Positions 1 through 6,085 of a stretch of 8,258 bases of DNA are shown piece by piece. The notes beneath the pieces were generated by a model that worked only from the letters and a program-made list of their open reading frames with translations, had not been told where the DNA came from and did no database searches. This DNA is from an uncultured Clostridia bacterium (GTDB taxonomy: Bacteria > Bacillota > Clostridia > Christensenellales > Borkfalkiaceae). The position numbers and the translations under genes are program-made. Every line of letters begins with the position of its first letter. Positions within the stretch are counted from its first letter, which is position 1. The DNA is taken from assembly GCA_900548845.1 (NCBI GenBank), contig URMI01000034.1:1-8258 (forward strand), given 5' to 3'.

Positions 1-2
1 TT

Positions 3-266
3 CCGATCTTTTGCCGCCGTCCGCTGCCCGCCCTCCTTTTCACGGGGCTCGCGGCGGCTGCGGGCAGGCTCGTGCTGCCCGTTGAGCTGCTTCTGGGAGA
101 AGCGTCCGTCTCCAGGTTCCTGCCCGTCTGTGCGTTCTTTTTAGATGGCGCCTTTCTGAGCGTCACCGCTCTGCCCGTTTGGGCAAATGTTCTCCTCTCG
201 GCAGTATTCTGCGGCGCGCTGCTGCTCGCCGCCCTTCTGCGGCTGAAATATACCGATATCCGCTGA
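3..266 (+). CDS. C-terminal end of an unidentified integral membrane protein (5' end outside window)
   Basis: The frame is open from the window edge to TGA at 264-266, giving 87 visible residues. The text is strongly hydrophobic. One membrane segment lies at about residues 8-30 (LPALLFTGLAAAAGRLVL). A longer Leu/Ala/Val/Phe-rich stretch at about 41-80 could hold one or two more, and a short polar cytoplasmic-type tail (RLKYTDIR) follows. No start needs to be assigned because the gene enters from the left; a GTG at 72 is in frame but sits inside the hydrophobic text and has no ribosome site. I do not recognise the family. The end of a polytopic transporter or polysaccharide flippase would look like this, but that is a guess. 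No terminator is visible before the next promoter. Confidence 0.6.
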   Translation, partial: PIFCRRPLPALLFTGLAAAAGRLVLPVELLLGEASVSRFLPVCAFFLDGAFLSVTALPVWANVLLSAVFCGALLLAALLRLKYTDIR

Positions 267-292
267 TGTTGCCGTAACTTTTCTCGAATTGC

Positions 293-321
293 TTGCGTTT
301 TTCTCTGCGTTGTGTTATACT
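293..321 (+). promoter_or_regulatory. Sigma-A-type promoter of the surface-protein gene
   Basis: A -35 box TTGCGT (293-298) is separated by exactly 17 bp from a -10 box TATACT (316-321). A TG dinucleotide at 313-314 makes it an extended -10. Transcription should start near 328, leaving a leader of about 70 nt before the ATG at 397. The leader holds only a weak hairpin (TCTCC 347-351 with GGAGA 357-361) and no riboswitch I recognise. Confidence 0.65.
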
Positions 322-384
322 GAAAATAGCATACTATATGTGGTACTCTCCCCTGCGGAGAATGCCCGAAAGGCCGTGAAAAAC

Positions 385-390
385 GGAGGG
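385..390 (+). promoter_or_regulatory. Ribosome binding site that fixes the surface-protein start
   Basis: GGAGGG lies 6 nt before the ATG at 397. It decides this start over the in-frame TTG at 289, which lies upstream of the predicted transcription start and would add 36 residues ahead of an otherwise standard signal peptide. Confidence 0.8.
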
Positions 391-396
391 ATACGC

Positions 397-2721
397 ATGA
401 GGACGGAGCGGAAGAGGCTCATTATTTTCATTCTGTTTTTGGCTGCGCTCGCTGCGGCGCTGTTCCTGCTGTTTGCGCCCTCGGCGCAGTTTGCCTCTGC
501 GGAGGAACAGGGGGAGACGACCGAGCCGGGCGGCGAAAGTTCGGGCGAAGGCTCGGGCGAAAGTTCGGGCGAAAGTTCGGGGGAAGGCTCGGGCGAAAGC
601 TCGGGCGAAACGGGCGGCGAAGAGCCGGAAGAGCCCGAAGAGCCTGCCCCCGCGCAGAACGTCGCAAGCGTCACTTCGGGCGGCAGCACAACATCTTACA
701 CAAGCTTTTCCTCGGCGCTTTCCGCATGGACGGAGGGCGCGACGCTCACCCTTTTGGCGGACGTGAGCTCGGAGACGGCGGAAATTTCCGTCTCCTGCAC
801 CCTCGATCTCAACGGCTATACCCTCGAAGGCACGTCGGGAAGGACGCTCCGCGTGACGGCGGGCACCTTAACTTTGACCGATTCGAGCAGCCGCGGCGGC
901 GGCGAACTGACGGGCGGCGGCGTCCGCGTGGAGCGGGATGGCGCTCTCCTTTTGTCGGGCGGCTATCTCACCGCCAACAGCGCGGAGGACGGCGCGGCGG
1001 TCTATGTCGCCGACGGCGCATCTTTCACGATGACGGGCGGCACCGTCACGGGGAACGCGGCGAGCGGCAACGGCGGCGGCGTGTACCTCTCGGGCGGCGC
1101 GTCCTTTGCGATGTCGGGCGGCAGGATCACCGATAACACCGCCTCGGGCGACGGCGGCGGCGTGTATGCCGCGGGCAGCGCGTCGCTTTCGGGCGGAGCG
1201 AGCATCTCGGGCAACACCGCGGGCGGCGAGACGGGCAACTTCTATCTCGCCTCCGGAAAGAGCATCCTGGTAAACGCGCTCACGGGCCAGGTGGGCGTCT
1301 CCGCGCCGGAGGGCGGCGTCTTTGCAACGGGCACGGCTTCGGGCTTTTTCTCCGATTCCTCCGCCTATGAGATCTCGTCTTCGGGCAGCACCTATTCCCT
1401 CGTTTTAAGCCCGCTCTCTTCGGTGAGCGCCTCCTTCTCTTCCTCCGAACGCGTCTTCCCGACGACGGAGCTCGAAGCGCTGCTTTCGGGGCTCACGGTC
1501 ACGGGCACGAACGCCAAGGGGTCGGAATACCCCGCTTCCGAGATCTCTTCCGAGCTCTCCCTTCCCGAAGGCGTCGACGCTCTCACGGTGGGCAGTAACG
1601 AGATCGTCCTCACGGCGACGGGCGCGGGCGGCGAACGCGTGCAGACGAGCTTTTTTGTCAATGTCGTCGCGCCCTCTCTCGTCTCCATCGAGACGGCGTT
1701 CTCTCAGACCGCGACCGTCTATTTCGACTCTTCCCTCGATGTCCTCGCCTCCGATCTCACGGTGACGGGGCAGTTCAACGACGGGTACGCCCGTCCCCTC
1801 GGGCGCACCCCCGAAGAGACGCAGGCGCTCTCGGGCGAAGACTACATCACGGCGGTCTATTCGCTCTCGGGCAGCCTCGCCTCCCATGTGAACGGCACGG
1901 TCAACGTCATGGTGCAGGCGGGCAGCAGCATCTCCCTCATCGAGGTGCACGTCTCCAAGCACGTCATTGATACCGCGGACATCCTTGTCGAGGACGCGGT
2001 GGAAGTGGAGCGCGCGGGGGCATGGGGGGTCTCTCCCGAGGCGTTCACGCCCTCCCTTCCCGCAGGCGTTCTTTCCGAAGTGTCGCTTTCGGGCGGCGGG
2101 ACGGTGGGCAGCCTTTCTGCAGGCACCTACACGGTGGAGATCTCCTTCCGTGTGACGGACGAAAACAACTACGAACTTGTCGGTGGTCCGCGTACGGCGA
2201 CGCTGACCGTCTACTATGCTTCGCTCACGGCGACGAACGAGGACGGCACGATCTTTTATACCGTGGAGCGCGAGGGGGGCATCCCGCTTTCCTGGGAACT
2301 CGTCATCGAGGACGTGACGGAGGAAACAACGGCGCCCAAGCTGGACGGCAGCATGGAATCCCGCCAGATCTTCTCCTTCTCCCTGCGCGACGGCGGCCGC
2401 ATCGTCACCGAGCTCGATACGCCCATCACCGTGCGCATCCGCATCGACGGCTTCTTCTCGAACAAAAACGTGACGCTCTACCGCCTTGTCGAGGACGGCA
2501 GCCACATCGCCGTCGAAACGGCGCGCGAGGGAGACTATCTCGTCTTCTCGATCACCTCCGTGCAGACGCAGTACGCCGTCGCGTACGACGCGGGCTTCGG
2601 GGTATATCTTGCGCTCACCATCGTCTTCGGCGTCCTGTGCGTCGGCGGCGCGGTGCTCCTCATCTGGTACTTCAAGCACAAGAAAAAGCTGGATATGACC
2701 CTCCCCAAAAACGAACAATGA
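397..2721 (+). CDS. Secreted, membrane-anchored surface protein with beta-helix and Ig-like modules
   Basis: This 774-residue protein is probably displayed on the cell surface; its ligand or substrate is unknown. Residues 1-35 form a signal peptide (RTERKR, a hydrophobic core, likely cleavage after ASA35). Residues 36-87 are a Gly/Ser/Glu then Glu/Pro-rich linker. Residues 88-187 match the entry module often seen in Firmicutes surface proteins (LTLLADV, then LDLNGYTLEG and LTLTDSSSRGGG). Residues about 188-275 hold four beta-helix-like turns with GG pairs at 188, 214, 241 and 266 and GGGVY motifs, resembling chlamydial Pmp repeats. Two Ig-like modules follow at about 340-425 and 429-520, and a third beta-rich module at 523-610. 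Near the end a membrane helix (736-759) precedes KHKKK, so it is anchored by this helix; I see no LPXTG motif. Most likely an adhesin or wall-spanning structural protein. I see no catalytic motif. It is probably monocistronic, having its own promoter and terminator. Confidence 0.85.
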   Translation: MRTERKRLIIFILFLAALAAALFLLFAPSAQFASAEEQGETTEPGGESSGEGSGESSGESSGEGSGESSGETGGEEPEEPEEPAPAQNVASVTSGGSTTSYTSFSSALSAWTEGATLTLLADVSSETAEISVSCTLDLNGYTLEGTSGRTLRVTAGTLTLTDSSSRGGGELTGGGVRVERDGALLLSGGYLTANSAEDGAAVYVADGASFTMTGGTVTGNAASGNGGGVYLSGGASFAMSGGRITDNTASGDGGGVYAAGSASLSGGASISGNTAGGETGNFYLASGKSILVNALTGQVGVSAPEGGVFATGTASGFFSDSSAYEISSSGSTYSLVLSPLSSVSASFSSSERVFPTTELEALLSGLTVTGTNAKGSEYPASEISSELSLPEGVDALTVGSNEIVLTATGAGGERVQTSFFVNVVAPSLVSIETAFSQTATVYFDSSLDVLASDLTVTGQFNDGYARPLGRTPEETQALSGEDYITAVYSLSGSLASHVNGTVNVMVQAGSSISLIEVHVSKHVIDTADILVEDAVEVERAGAWGVSPEAFTPSLPAGVLSEVSLSGGGTVGSLSAGTYTVEISFRVTDENNYELVGGPRTATLTVYYASLTATNEDGTIFYTVEREGGIPLSWELVIEDVTEETTAPKLDGSMESRQIFSFSLRDGGRIVTELDTPITVRIRIDGFFSNKNVTLYRLVEDGSHIAVETAREGDYLVFSITSVQTQYAVAYDAGFGVYLALTIVFGVLCVGGAVLLIWYFKHKKKLDMTLPKNEQ
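532..603 (+). repeat. 12-bp tandem repeat (6 units) coding for the Gly/Ser/Glu linker
   Basis: Six consecutive in-frame 12-bp units with consensus GGCGAAAGTTCG begin at 532, 544, 556, 568, 580 and 592, and a degenerate partial unit follows to 612. Each unit codes for Gly-Glu-(Ser/Gly)-Ser. Units differ mainly at the third codon (AGT, AGC or GGC), plus one GGG-for-GGC change in the fifth unit. Because the unit is a multiple of 3, gain or loss of copies would change linker length without breaking the frame. Confidence 0.9.
955..1230 (+). repeat. Coding repeats for about four beta-helix turns
   Basis: Protein-level repeats of 25-27 residues contain (T/S)GG followed by a turn ending in N (TGN, TDN, SGN), then Gly-rich text and (G/A)VY. 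At DNA level the stretch GGCGGCGGCGTGTA occurs twice, at about 1073 and 1154, and GGGCGGC is recurrent. This is the Gly/Asn turn pattern of right-handed parallel beta-helices. Confidence 0.65.
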
Positions 2722-2733
2722 CGTTTTGAAAGC

Positions 2734-2760
2734 GCGCCCGCCTCTATGCAGCACGGGCGC
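2734..2760 (+). other. Upstream hairpin in the surface-protein 3' region
   Basis: GCGCCCG (2734-2740) pairs perfectly with CGGGCGC (2754-2760) around a 13-nt loop. It sits 13 nt after the stop codon and 10 nt before the strong terminator. The following text (ACTTCTTT) has a broken T-run. It may assist termination or protect the mRNA 3' end; alternatively it is a chance product of GC-rich DNA. Confidence 0.45.
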
Positions 2761-2770
2761 ACTTCTTTGG

Positions 2771-2795
2771 CAGGCGGCTTCGGCCGCCTGTTTTT
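2771..2795 (+). terminator. Rho-independent terminator of the surface-protein gene
   Basis: CAGGCGGC (2771-2778) and GCCGCCTG (2783-2790) form a perfect 8-bp stem closed by a TTCG tetraloop in its stabilising C(UUCG)G context, followed at once by TTTTT (2791-2795). It separates the surface-protein transcript from the ATPase gene, whose ATG is 37 nt beyond. Confidence 0.92.
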
Positions 2796-2814
2796 CGTTC
2801 TAATTTTTCCCTCG

Positions 2815-2831
2815 CGCTCATACTTTGAGCG
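2815..2831 (+). promoter_or_regulatory. Inverted repeat against the ATPase start codon (possible operator or start-site hairpin)
   Basis: CGCTCA (2815-2820) and TGAGCG (2826-2831) are perfect inverted arms around TACTT, ending one base before the ATG at 2833. The repeat occupies the place where a ribosome site should be, and none is visible. CATACT (2819-2824) inside it could be a -10 box, but no good -35 box lies at 16-18 bp. Whether it acts as an operator, as an RNA hairpin, or not at all cannot be told from the sequence. Confidence 0.35.
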
Positions 2832-2832
2832 T

Positions 2833-5382
2833 ATGGAACTCTACGCCCGTCCCAAACAGGACGCTTTGAAAACTCTCAACAGCACGGAAGGGGGGCTCAC
2901 GCAGGAGGAGGCGGAGCGCCGCCTTGCTGCATTCGGAAAAAACGAGCTCAAAGAGGGCAAGCGGCGGAGCATCCCCGCCCTCTTCTTTGCCCAGTTCAAA
3001 GACCTCATGACGCTCATCCTCGTGGCGGCGGCAGTCCTTTCGGGCGTGCTCGCCTATGTCACGGGGGACAGGTCCGAACTCACCGACACCGCCATCCTGC
3101 TCTTCATCATTGTGCTCAACGCGGCGGTGGGGGTGGTGCAGCAGTACCGCGCCGACAGCGCCATCGAAAAGCTCAGAAAACTCTCCACGGCGACGGCAAA
3201 AGTTGTGCGCGGGGGGAGGGTGCGCTTGCTTCCCGCCGCCCTTCTCGTGCCGGGAGACGTCGTTGAGATCGAGGAGGGCGACCGCATCCCCGCCGACTGC
3301 CGCATCCTCTCTTCGGAAGGGGTGAAATGCGACGAAGCGCCGCTCACGGGGGAATCGCGCCCCGTCAGAAAGCGCGACTGCACCGTGAAAAAGCCCGCCC
3401 TTGCCGAGCGGGAAAACACTCTCTTTTCGGGCACGTTCTGCCTTTCGGGCAGGGCGCGATGCGTCGTGACGGAGACGGGCATGCACACGGAGATGGGCGC
3501 CATCGCCGACCTTCTTACAAAGGCGCAGCCCGTCCTTTCGCCCCTTGATAAAGTGCTCTCCCGCCTTGCGAAGATCATCTCTTACACCGTGCTCTCCGTC
3601 GCGGCGGCGCTCTTTGTGGTGGGCGTTCTGTCGCAGCGGGCGGGCATTTTGCAAAACCTGATGTCCGCGATCGCCGTCGCGGTCGCCGCCATCCCCGAGG
3701 GCATGGGCGCAGTCGTCACCGTCATCCTCGCGATGGGCGTGCAGCGCATGAGCGCCTTCCGCGTCACCTGCCGCCGCCTCTCCGCCGTCGAAACGTTGGG
3801 CAGCTGCACCTGCATCTGTTCGGACAAGACGGGCACCCTCACCCAAAACCGCATGACGGTGGGCGCCGCTCTTCCCTACGGGGGCGAAAAACGGCTCCTG
3901 CGCTGTATGCGTCTGTGCGGGAGCGTCAAGGGGAGCAGCGGCTCCTTTGTGGGCGATCCCACCGAAGTGGCGCTCGCCGAATACGCGGAAGCCCGTGGAG
4001 AGCGGGGCGAAGGGCGGCTGCTCGCGGGGGGCTGCCCCTTCACTTCCGAAGCGCGCTTCATGCGCGTGCGCGTCGAGGCGGAAGGGGGAGCGCTCTTTCT
4101 CGAAAAGGGCGCGCTCGACGTCGTCCTCTCCCACTGCCGCACGGCGGACGGAAGGGCTCTCACGCAGGAACTTTGCGCCCGCATCCGCAAGGAAGCCGCC
4201 GCTTACGAAGAGCGCGCGATGCGCGTTCTCGCCTTTGCCGAAGGCGCAGACGAGACAAAGCTCGACTTTCTGGGGCTTGCCGCGCTCTTCGATCCGCCGC
4301 GCGAGGGCGCAAAAGAGGCGGTCGAAGCGTGCAGGCGGGCGGGCGTGCGCACGGTGATGATCACGGGCGACAGCCCCGCAACGGCGCTCGCCGTCGCAAA
4401 AGAGCTCTCTATCGCATCTTCGCGCGAGGAAGTCATGACGGGGGAAGAACTCGACGCTTCGGGGGAAAATGCCCAAGCGATCGGGCGCTGCCGCGTGTTC
4501 GCGCGCGTCAGCCCCAAGCACAAGCTCGCCATCGTCAAGGCACTGCAAAAGGAGGGCGAGGTCGTCGCCATGACGGGGGACGGCGTCAACGACGCGCCTT
4601 CCGTCAAGGCGGCGGATATCGGCGTTGCGATGGGCTCGGGCACCGACGTCACCAAGAACGCCGCCGACATGGTGCTCGGCGACGACAACTTTTCCGCCAT
4701 CGTCCGCGCGGTGGAAGAGGGGCGGGGCGTCTTTTTCAACGTGCGCCGCACCATCGATTTCTTCCTCGCCACCAACCTTGCGGAAGTGCTTGCCGTGCTC
4801 CTTGCGACGCTCTTTTTGTGGAAATTCGAATTCCTCACCTCGACGCAGCTACTCTGGATCAACCTCATCACGGACTCGCTGCCCGTCCTCGCCCTCGGCG
4901 TCGAACGCACCGTCGGCGTCATGGAGCGCCCGCCCGTCCGCGCAGACGACATTTTGTCCCGCCGCTCCCTCATTTCCATCGCCTTTTACGGCGGTGTGCA
5001 GACGGCGCTCGTCCTTCTGGTTTTCGGCATCGGCATCGCCCTTTGGGGGAACGCCGTCGCCTCTTCCTGCGCCTTCTTAACGCTCTCCCTTCTGGAACTG
5101 TTTCACGCCTTCAACGTGCGCGGAGGAGCCTTCAACCGCGCCCTCATCGCAACGGAGCTTTTGGGCGTCCTCTCCACCGTCCTTCTCGCGGCGCTCCCGC
5201 CCCTTGCTCGGCTTTTCGGGCTTGCCGCGCTCCCGCTCCCCGCATGGGCGCTCGTGGCGGCTGCCTCTCTTTTGATCCTGCCCGCGGGCAGGCTCTGGCG
5301 CAGGCTGCAAAGGCGTCGAACGGCTCGTCGCTCGCTCAAAAGGCGCAGAAGACGCACCCTTCTTCCCGGAAGCGCGCGATGA
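2833..5382 (+). CDS. P2-type (SERCA/PMCA-like) Ca2+-transporting ATPase
   Basis: An 849-residue ion pump that probably uses ATP to export Ca2+. It has the N-terminal cation-ATPase domain (MELYARPKQDALKTLN...), M1-M2 (about 57-95), the actuator domain with TGES (172-175), M3-M4 (about 248-305), phosphorylated Asp331 in DKTGT, an ATP-binding domain with KGA (425-427), TGD (511-513), GDGVND (582-587) and M5-M10 (about 640-815). Residues aligning with SERCA Ca2+ ligands are all present: Glu289 (M4), Asn648 and Glu651 (M5), Asn677, Thr680 and Asp681 (M6), Glu755 (M8). This supports Ca2+ over Mg2+ or heavy metals, though Mn2+ cannot be excluded. The M4 motif reads PEGMG instead of the usual PEGLP. 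The ATG at 2833 matches the family N-terminus; the in-frame ATG at 2746 would translate through the terminator hairpin. No ribosome site is visible. The last 15 residues overlap the minus-strand deacetylase and are Arg-rich. Confidence 0.93.
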   Translation: MELYARPKQDALKTLNSTEGGLTQEEAERRLAAFGKNELKEGKRRSIPALFFAQFKDLMTLILVAAAVLSGVLAYVTGDRSELTDTAILLFIIVLNAAVGVVQQYRADSAIEKLRKLSTATAKVVRGGRVRLLPAALLVPGDVVEIEEGDRIPADCRILSSEGVKCDEAPLTGESRPVRKRDCTVKKPALAERENTLFSGTFCLSGRARCVVTETGMHTEMGAIADLLTKAQPVLSPLDKVLSRLAKIISYTVLSVAAALFVVGVLSQRAGILQNLMSAIAVAVAAIPEGMGAVVTVILAMGVQRMSAFRVTCRRLSAVETLGSCTCICSDKTGTLTQNRMTVGAALPYGGEKRLLRCMRLCGSVKGSSGSFVGDPTEVALAEYAEARGERGEGRLLAGGCPFTSEARFMRVRVEAEGGALFLEKGALDVVLSHCRTADGRALTQELCARIRKEAAAYEERAMRVLAFAEGADETKLDFLGLAALFDPPREGAKEAVEACRRAGVRTVMITGDSPATALAVAKELSIASSREEVMTGEELDASGENAQAIGRCRVFARVSPKHKLAIVKALQKEGEVVAMTGDGVNDAPSVKAADIGVAMGSGTDVTKNAADMVLGDDNFSAIVRAVEEGRGVFFNVRRTIDFFLATNLAEVLAVLLATLFLWKFEFLTSTQLLWINLITDSLPVLALGVERTVGVMERPPVRADDILSRRSLISIAFYGGVQTALVLLVFGIGIALWGNAVASSCAFLTLSLLELFHAFNVRGGAFNRALIATELLGVLSTVLLAALPPLARLFGLAALPLPAWALVAAASLLILPAGRLWRRLQRRRTARRSLKRRRRRTLLPGSAR
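5277..5292. repeat. Perfect 16-bp palindrome near the convergent gene ends
   Basis: CCTGCCCGCGGGCAGG equals its own reverse complement. It lies inside the ATPase coding end, 44 bp past the deacetylase stop on the minus strand. A 6-bp stem with a CGCG loop is possible on either strand, but no T-run follows on either side, so it is not a standard terminator. It may slow polymerase coming from the deacetylase gene. Confidence 0.35.
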
Positions 5383-6019
5383 TCGAGGGCAGCGCTTCCG
5401 CCGTCTCTTTATGGCGGGCGGAGTCGTGGAGAAGCAGGATGACGGGGTCCTTTCCTTTGCTCGTGCGCACGGCCTCTCTGACGAGGCGTTGTGCGCTCGC
5501 ATGGGGGATCTCCTCATCCCCGCACACGGCGTTCCAGCCGACGATCTCATAGCCCCGCTCGCGGATGAGCTCTCTCTGCCGTTCGTGCCCGCCGCCCGGG
5601 AAGCGGTAGAGGCGGGGCTTTATCCCCGTTACCTGAAAGATGTATGCGGCGCACTCGTCGATATCGGCAAGCAGCGCCTCGTCCGAAGAATAGATGCGTT
5701 TGTAGTCGTGCGAAGCCGAATGCACGCCCAGGGAGTGGCCCTCTTCCGCAATGCGGAGGAGGGTCTCTTGCCTCGTCTTTGCCATATCGCTGACGATAAA
5801 GAAGGTCGCCTTGATATTTTCCTCTTTCAGAATGTCCAGAACGCGGCCCGTCACGACGGTCGAAGGCCCGTCGTCGAAGGTGAGGTACACCCGCCGCGCG
5901 CTCGCCTCCGCCGCAAAGGTAAACGCCGCCCGCGTGCGTTCCAATTGCAGCCCGCAGGCGACGAACATCGCAAGCAGCACCGAGAGCAGGAGCACCGCGG
6001 GGAGAAATCGTTTCTGCAT
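5336..6019 (-). CDS. Secreted polysaccharide (probably peptidoglycan) deacetylase, CE4/NodB family
   Basis: A complete 227-residue metal-dependent deacetylase that should remove N-acetyl groups from an extracellular glycan. Residues 1-27 form a signal sequence or anchor (MQKRF, hydrophobic core, FVAC22, an imperfect lipobox). CE4 motifs occur in order: TFDDGP (47-52; Asp49 as base, Asp50 as metal ligand), HSASH (100-104; metal ligands His100 and His104), RFPGG (139-143), GWNAVCGD (161-168) and LLLHDS (195-200; His198). The text HDYKRIYSSDEA and the ending ALPSIIARF are familiar from compact Clostridial deacetylases of this type, so the gene looks full length. Five Cys (22, 123, 166, 222, 225) include a C-terminal CxxC. 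The start at 6019 gives a normal signal peptide; an in-frame ATG at 6046 would add nine residues. Neither has a good ribosome site (AAGG lies 13 nt before 6019). The true glycan is unproven. Its 3' end overlaps the ATPase gene by 47 bp. Confidence 0.9.
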   Translation of the reverse strand: MQKRFLPAVLLLSVLLAMFVACGLQLERTRAAFTFAAEASARRVYLTFDDGPSTVVTGRVLDILKEENIKATFFIVSDMAKTRQETLLRIAEEGHSLGVHSASHDYKRIYSSDEALLADIDECAAYIFQVTGIKPRLYRFPGGGHERQRELIRERGYEIVGWNAVCGDEEIPHASAQRLVREAVRTSKGKDPVILLLHDSARHKETAEALPSIIARFREEGCVFCAF

Positions 6020-6050
6020 ATCAAAAGTGTGCCTTGTTTTCGCCATTTTA

Positions 6051-6079
6051 TTTACTTTTGCCGTGAGATATGCTATAAT
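6051..6079 (+). promoter_or_regulatory. Promoter of the galK-galM operon
   Basis: A perfect -10 box TATAAT (6074-6079) is preceded by TG (6071-6072), an extended -10. A -35-like TTTACT (6051-6056, 4 of 6 to consensus) stands 17 bp upstream. The start of transcription is predicted at about 6085-6087, which coincides with the galK ATG at 6086. Confidence 0.7.
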
Positions 6080-6080
6080 A
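6075..6080 (-). promoter_or_regulatory. Possible -10 box for the deacetylase gene, overlapping the galK -10
   Basis: Read on the minus strand, 6080 to 6075 is TATTAT (5 of 6 to consensus), overlapping the plus-strand TATAAT. Transcription would start near 6068, about 48 nt before the ATG at 6019. No convincing -35 box is present; TTGAAG at 6100-6095 is only 14 bp away. TAAAAT at 6050-6045 is an alternative -10, also without a -35. Confidence 0.3.
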
Positions 6081-6085
6081 CGGAC

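Noticed and set aside
328..396. Riboswitch in the surface-protein leader
   Set aside because: Only about 70 nt with a 5-bp hairpin; I looked for cyclic-di-GMP and other known cores and saw none.
1405..2754. Long open frame on the minus strand opposite the surface-protein gene (449 codons)
   Set aside because: The product is rich in Arg, Asp, Glu and His with no domain, which is the usual antisense shadow of a GC-rich gene; the plus-strand frame has a signal peptide, modules and an anchor.
2746..2832. Longer ATPase start at the ATG at 2746
   Set aside because: The extra 29 codons pass through the terminator hairpin and match nothing in the family; MELYARPK at 2833 is the expected N-terminus.
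2818..4548. Long open frame on the minus strand opposite the ATPase gene (576 codons)
   Set aside because: Low-complexity Arg/Ala/His text without motifs, while the plus strand codes for an unmistakable P-type ATPase.
5277..5292. Terminator for the deacetylase gene at the 16-bp palindrome
   Set aside because: No T-run follows on the minus strand and the stem is only 6 bp with a real loop, so it is listed as a palindrome only.
3915..5552. 545-codon plus-strand frame overlapping the ATPase in another frame
   Set aside because: Extremely Arg-rich, with no recognisable fold; a frame-shifted reading of the ATPase gene.
5411..6085. Upstream in-frame extension of galK by 225 codons
   Set aside because: It is the antisense reading of the deacetylase gene, lies before the galK promoter, and has no galactokinase homology until residue 1 at 6086.
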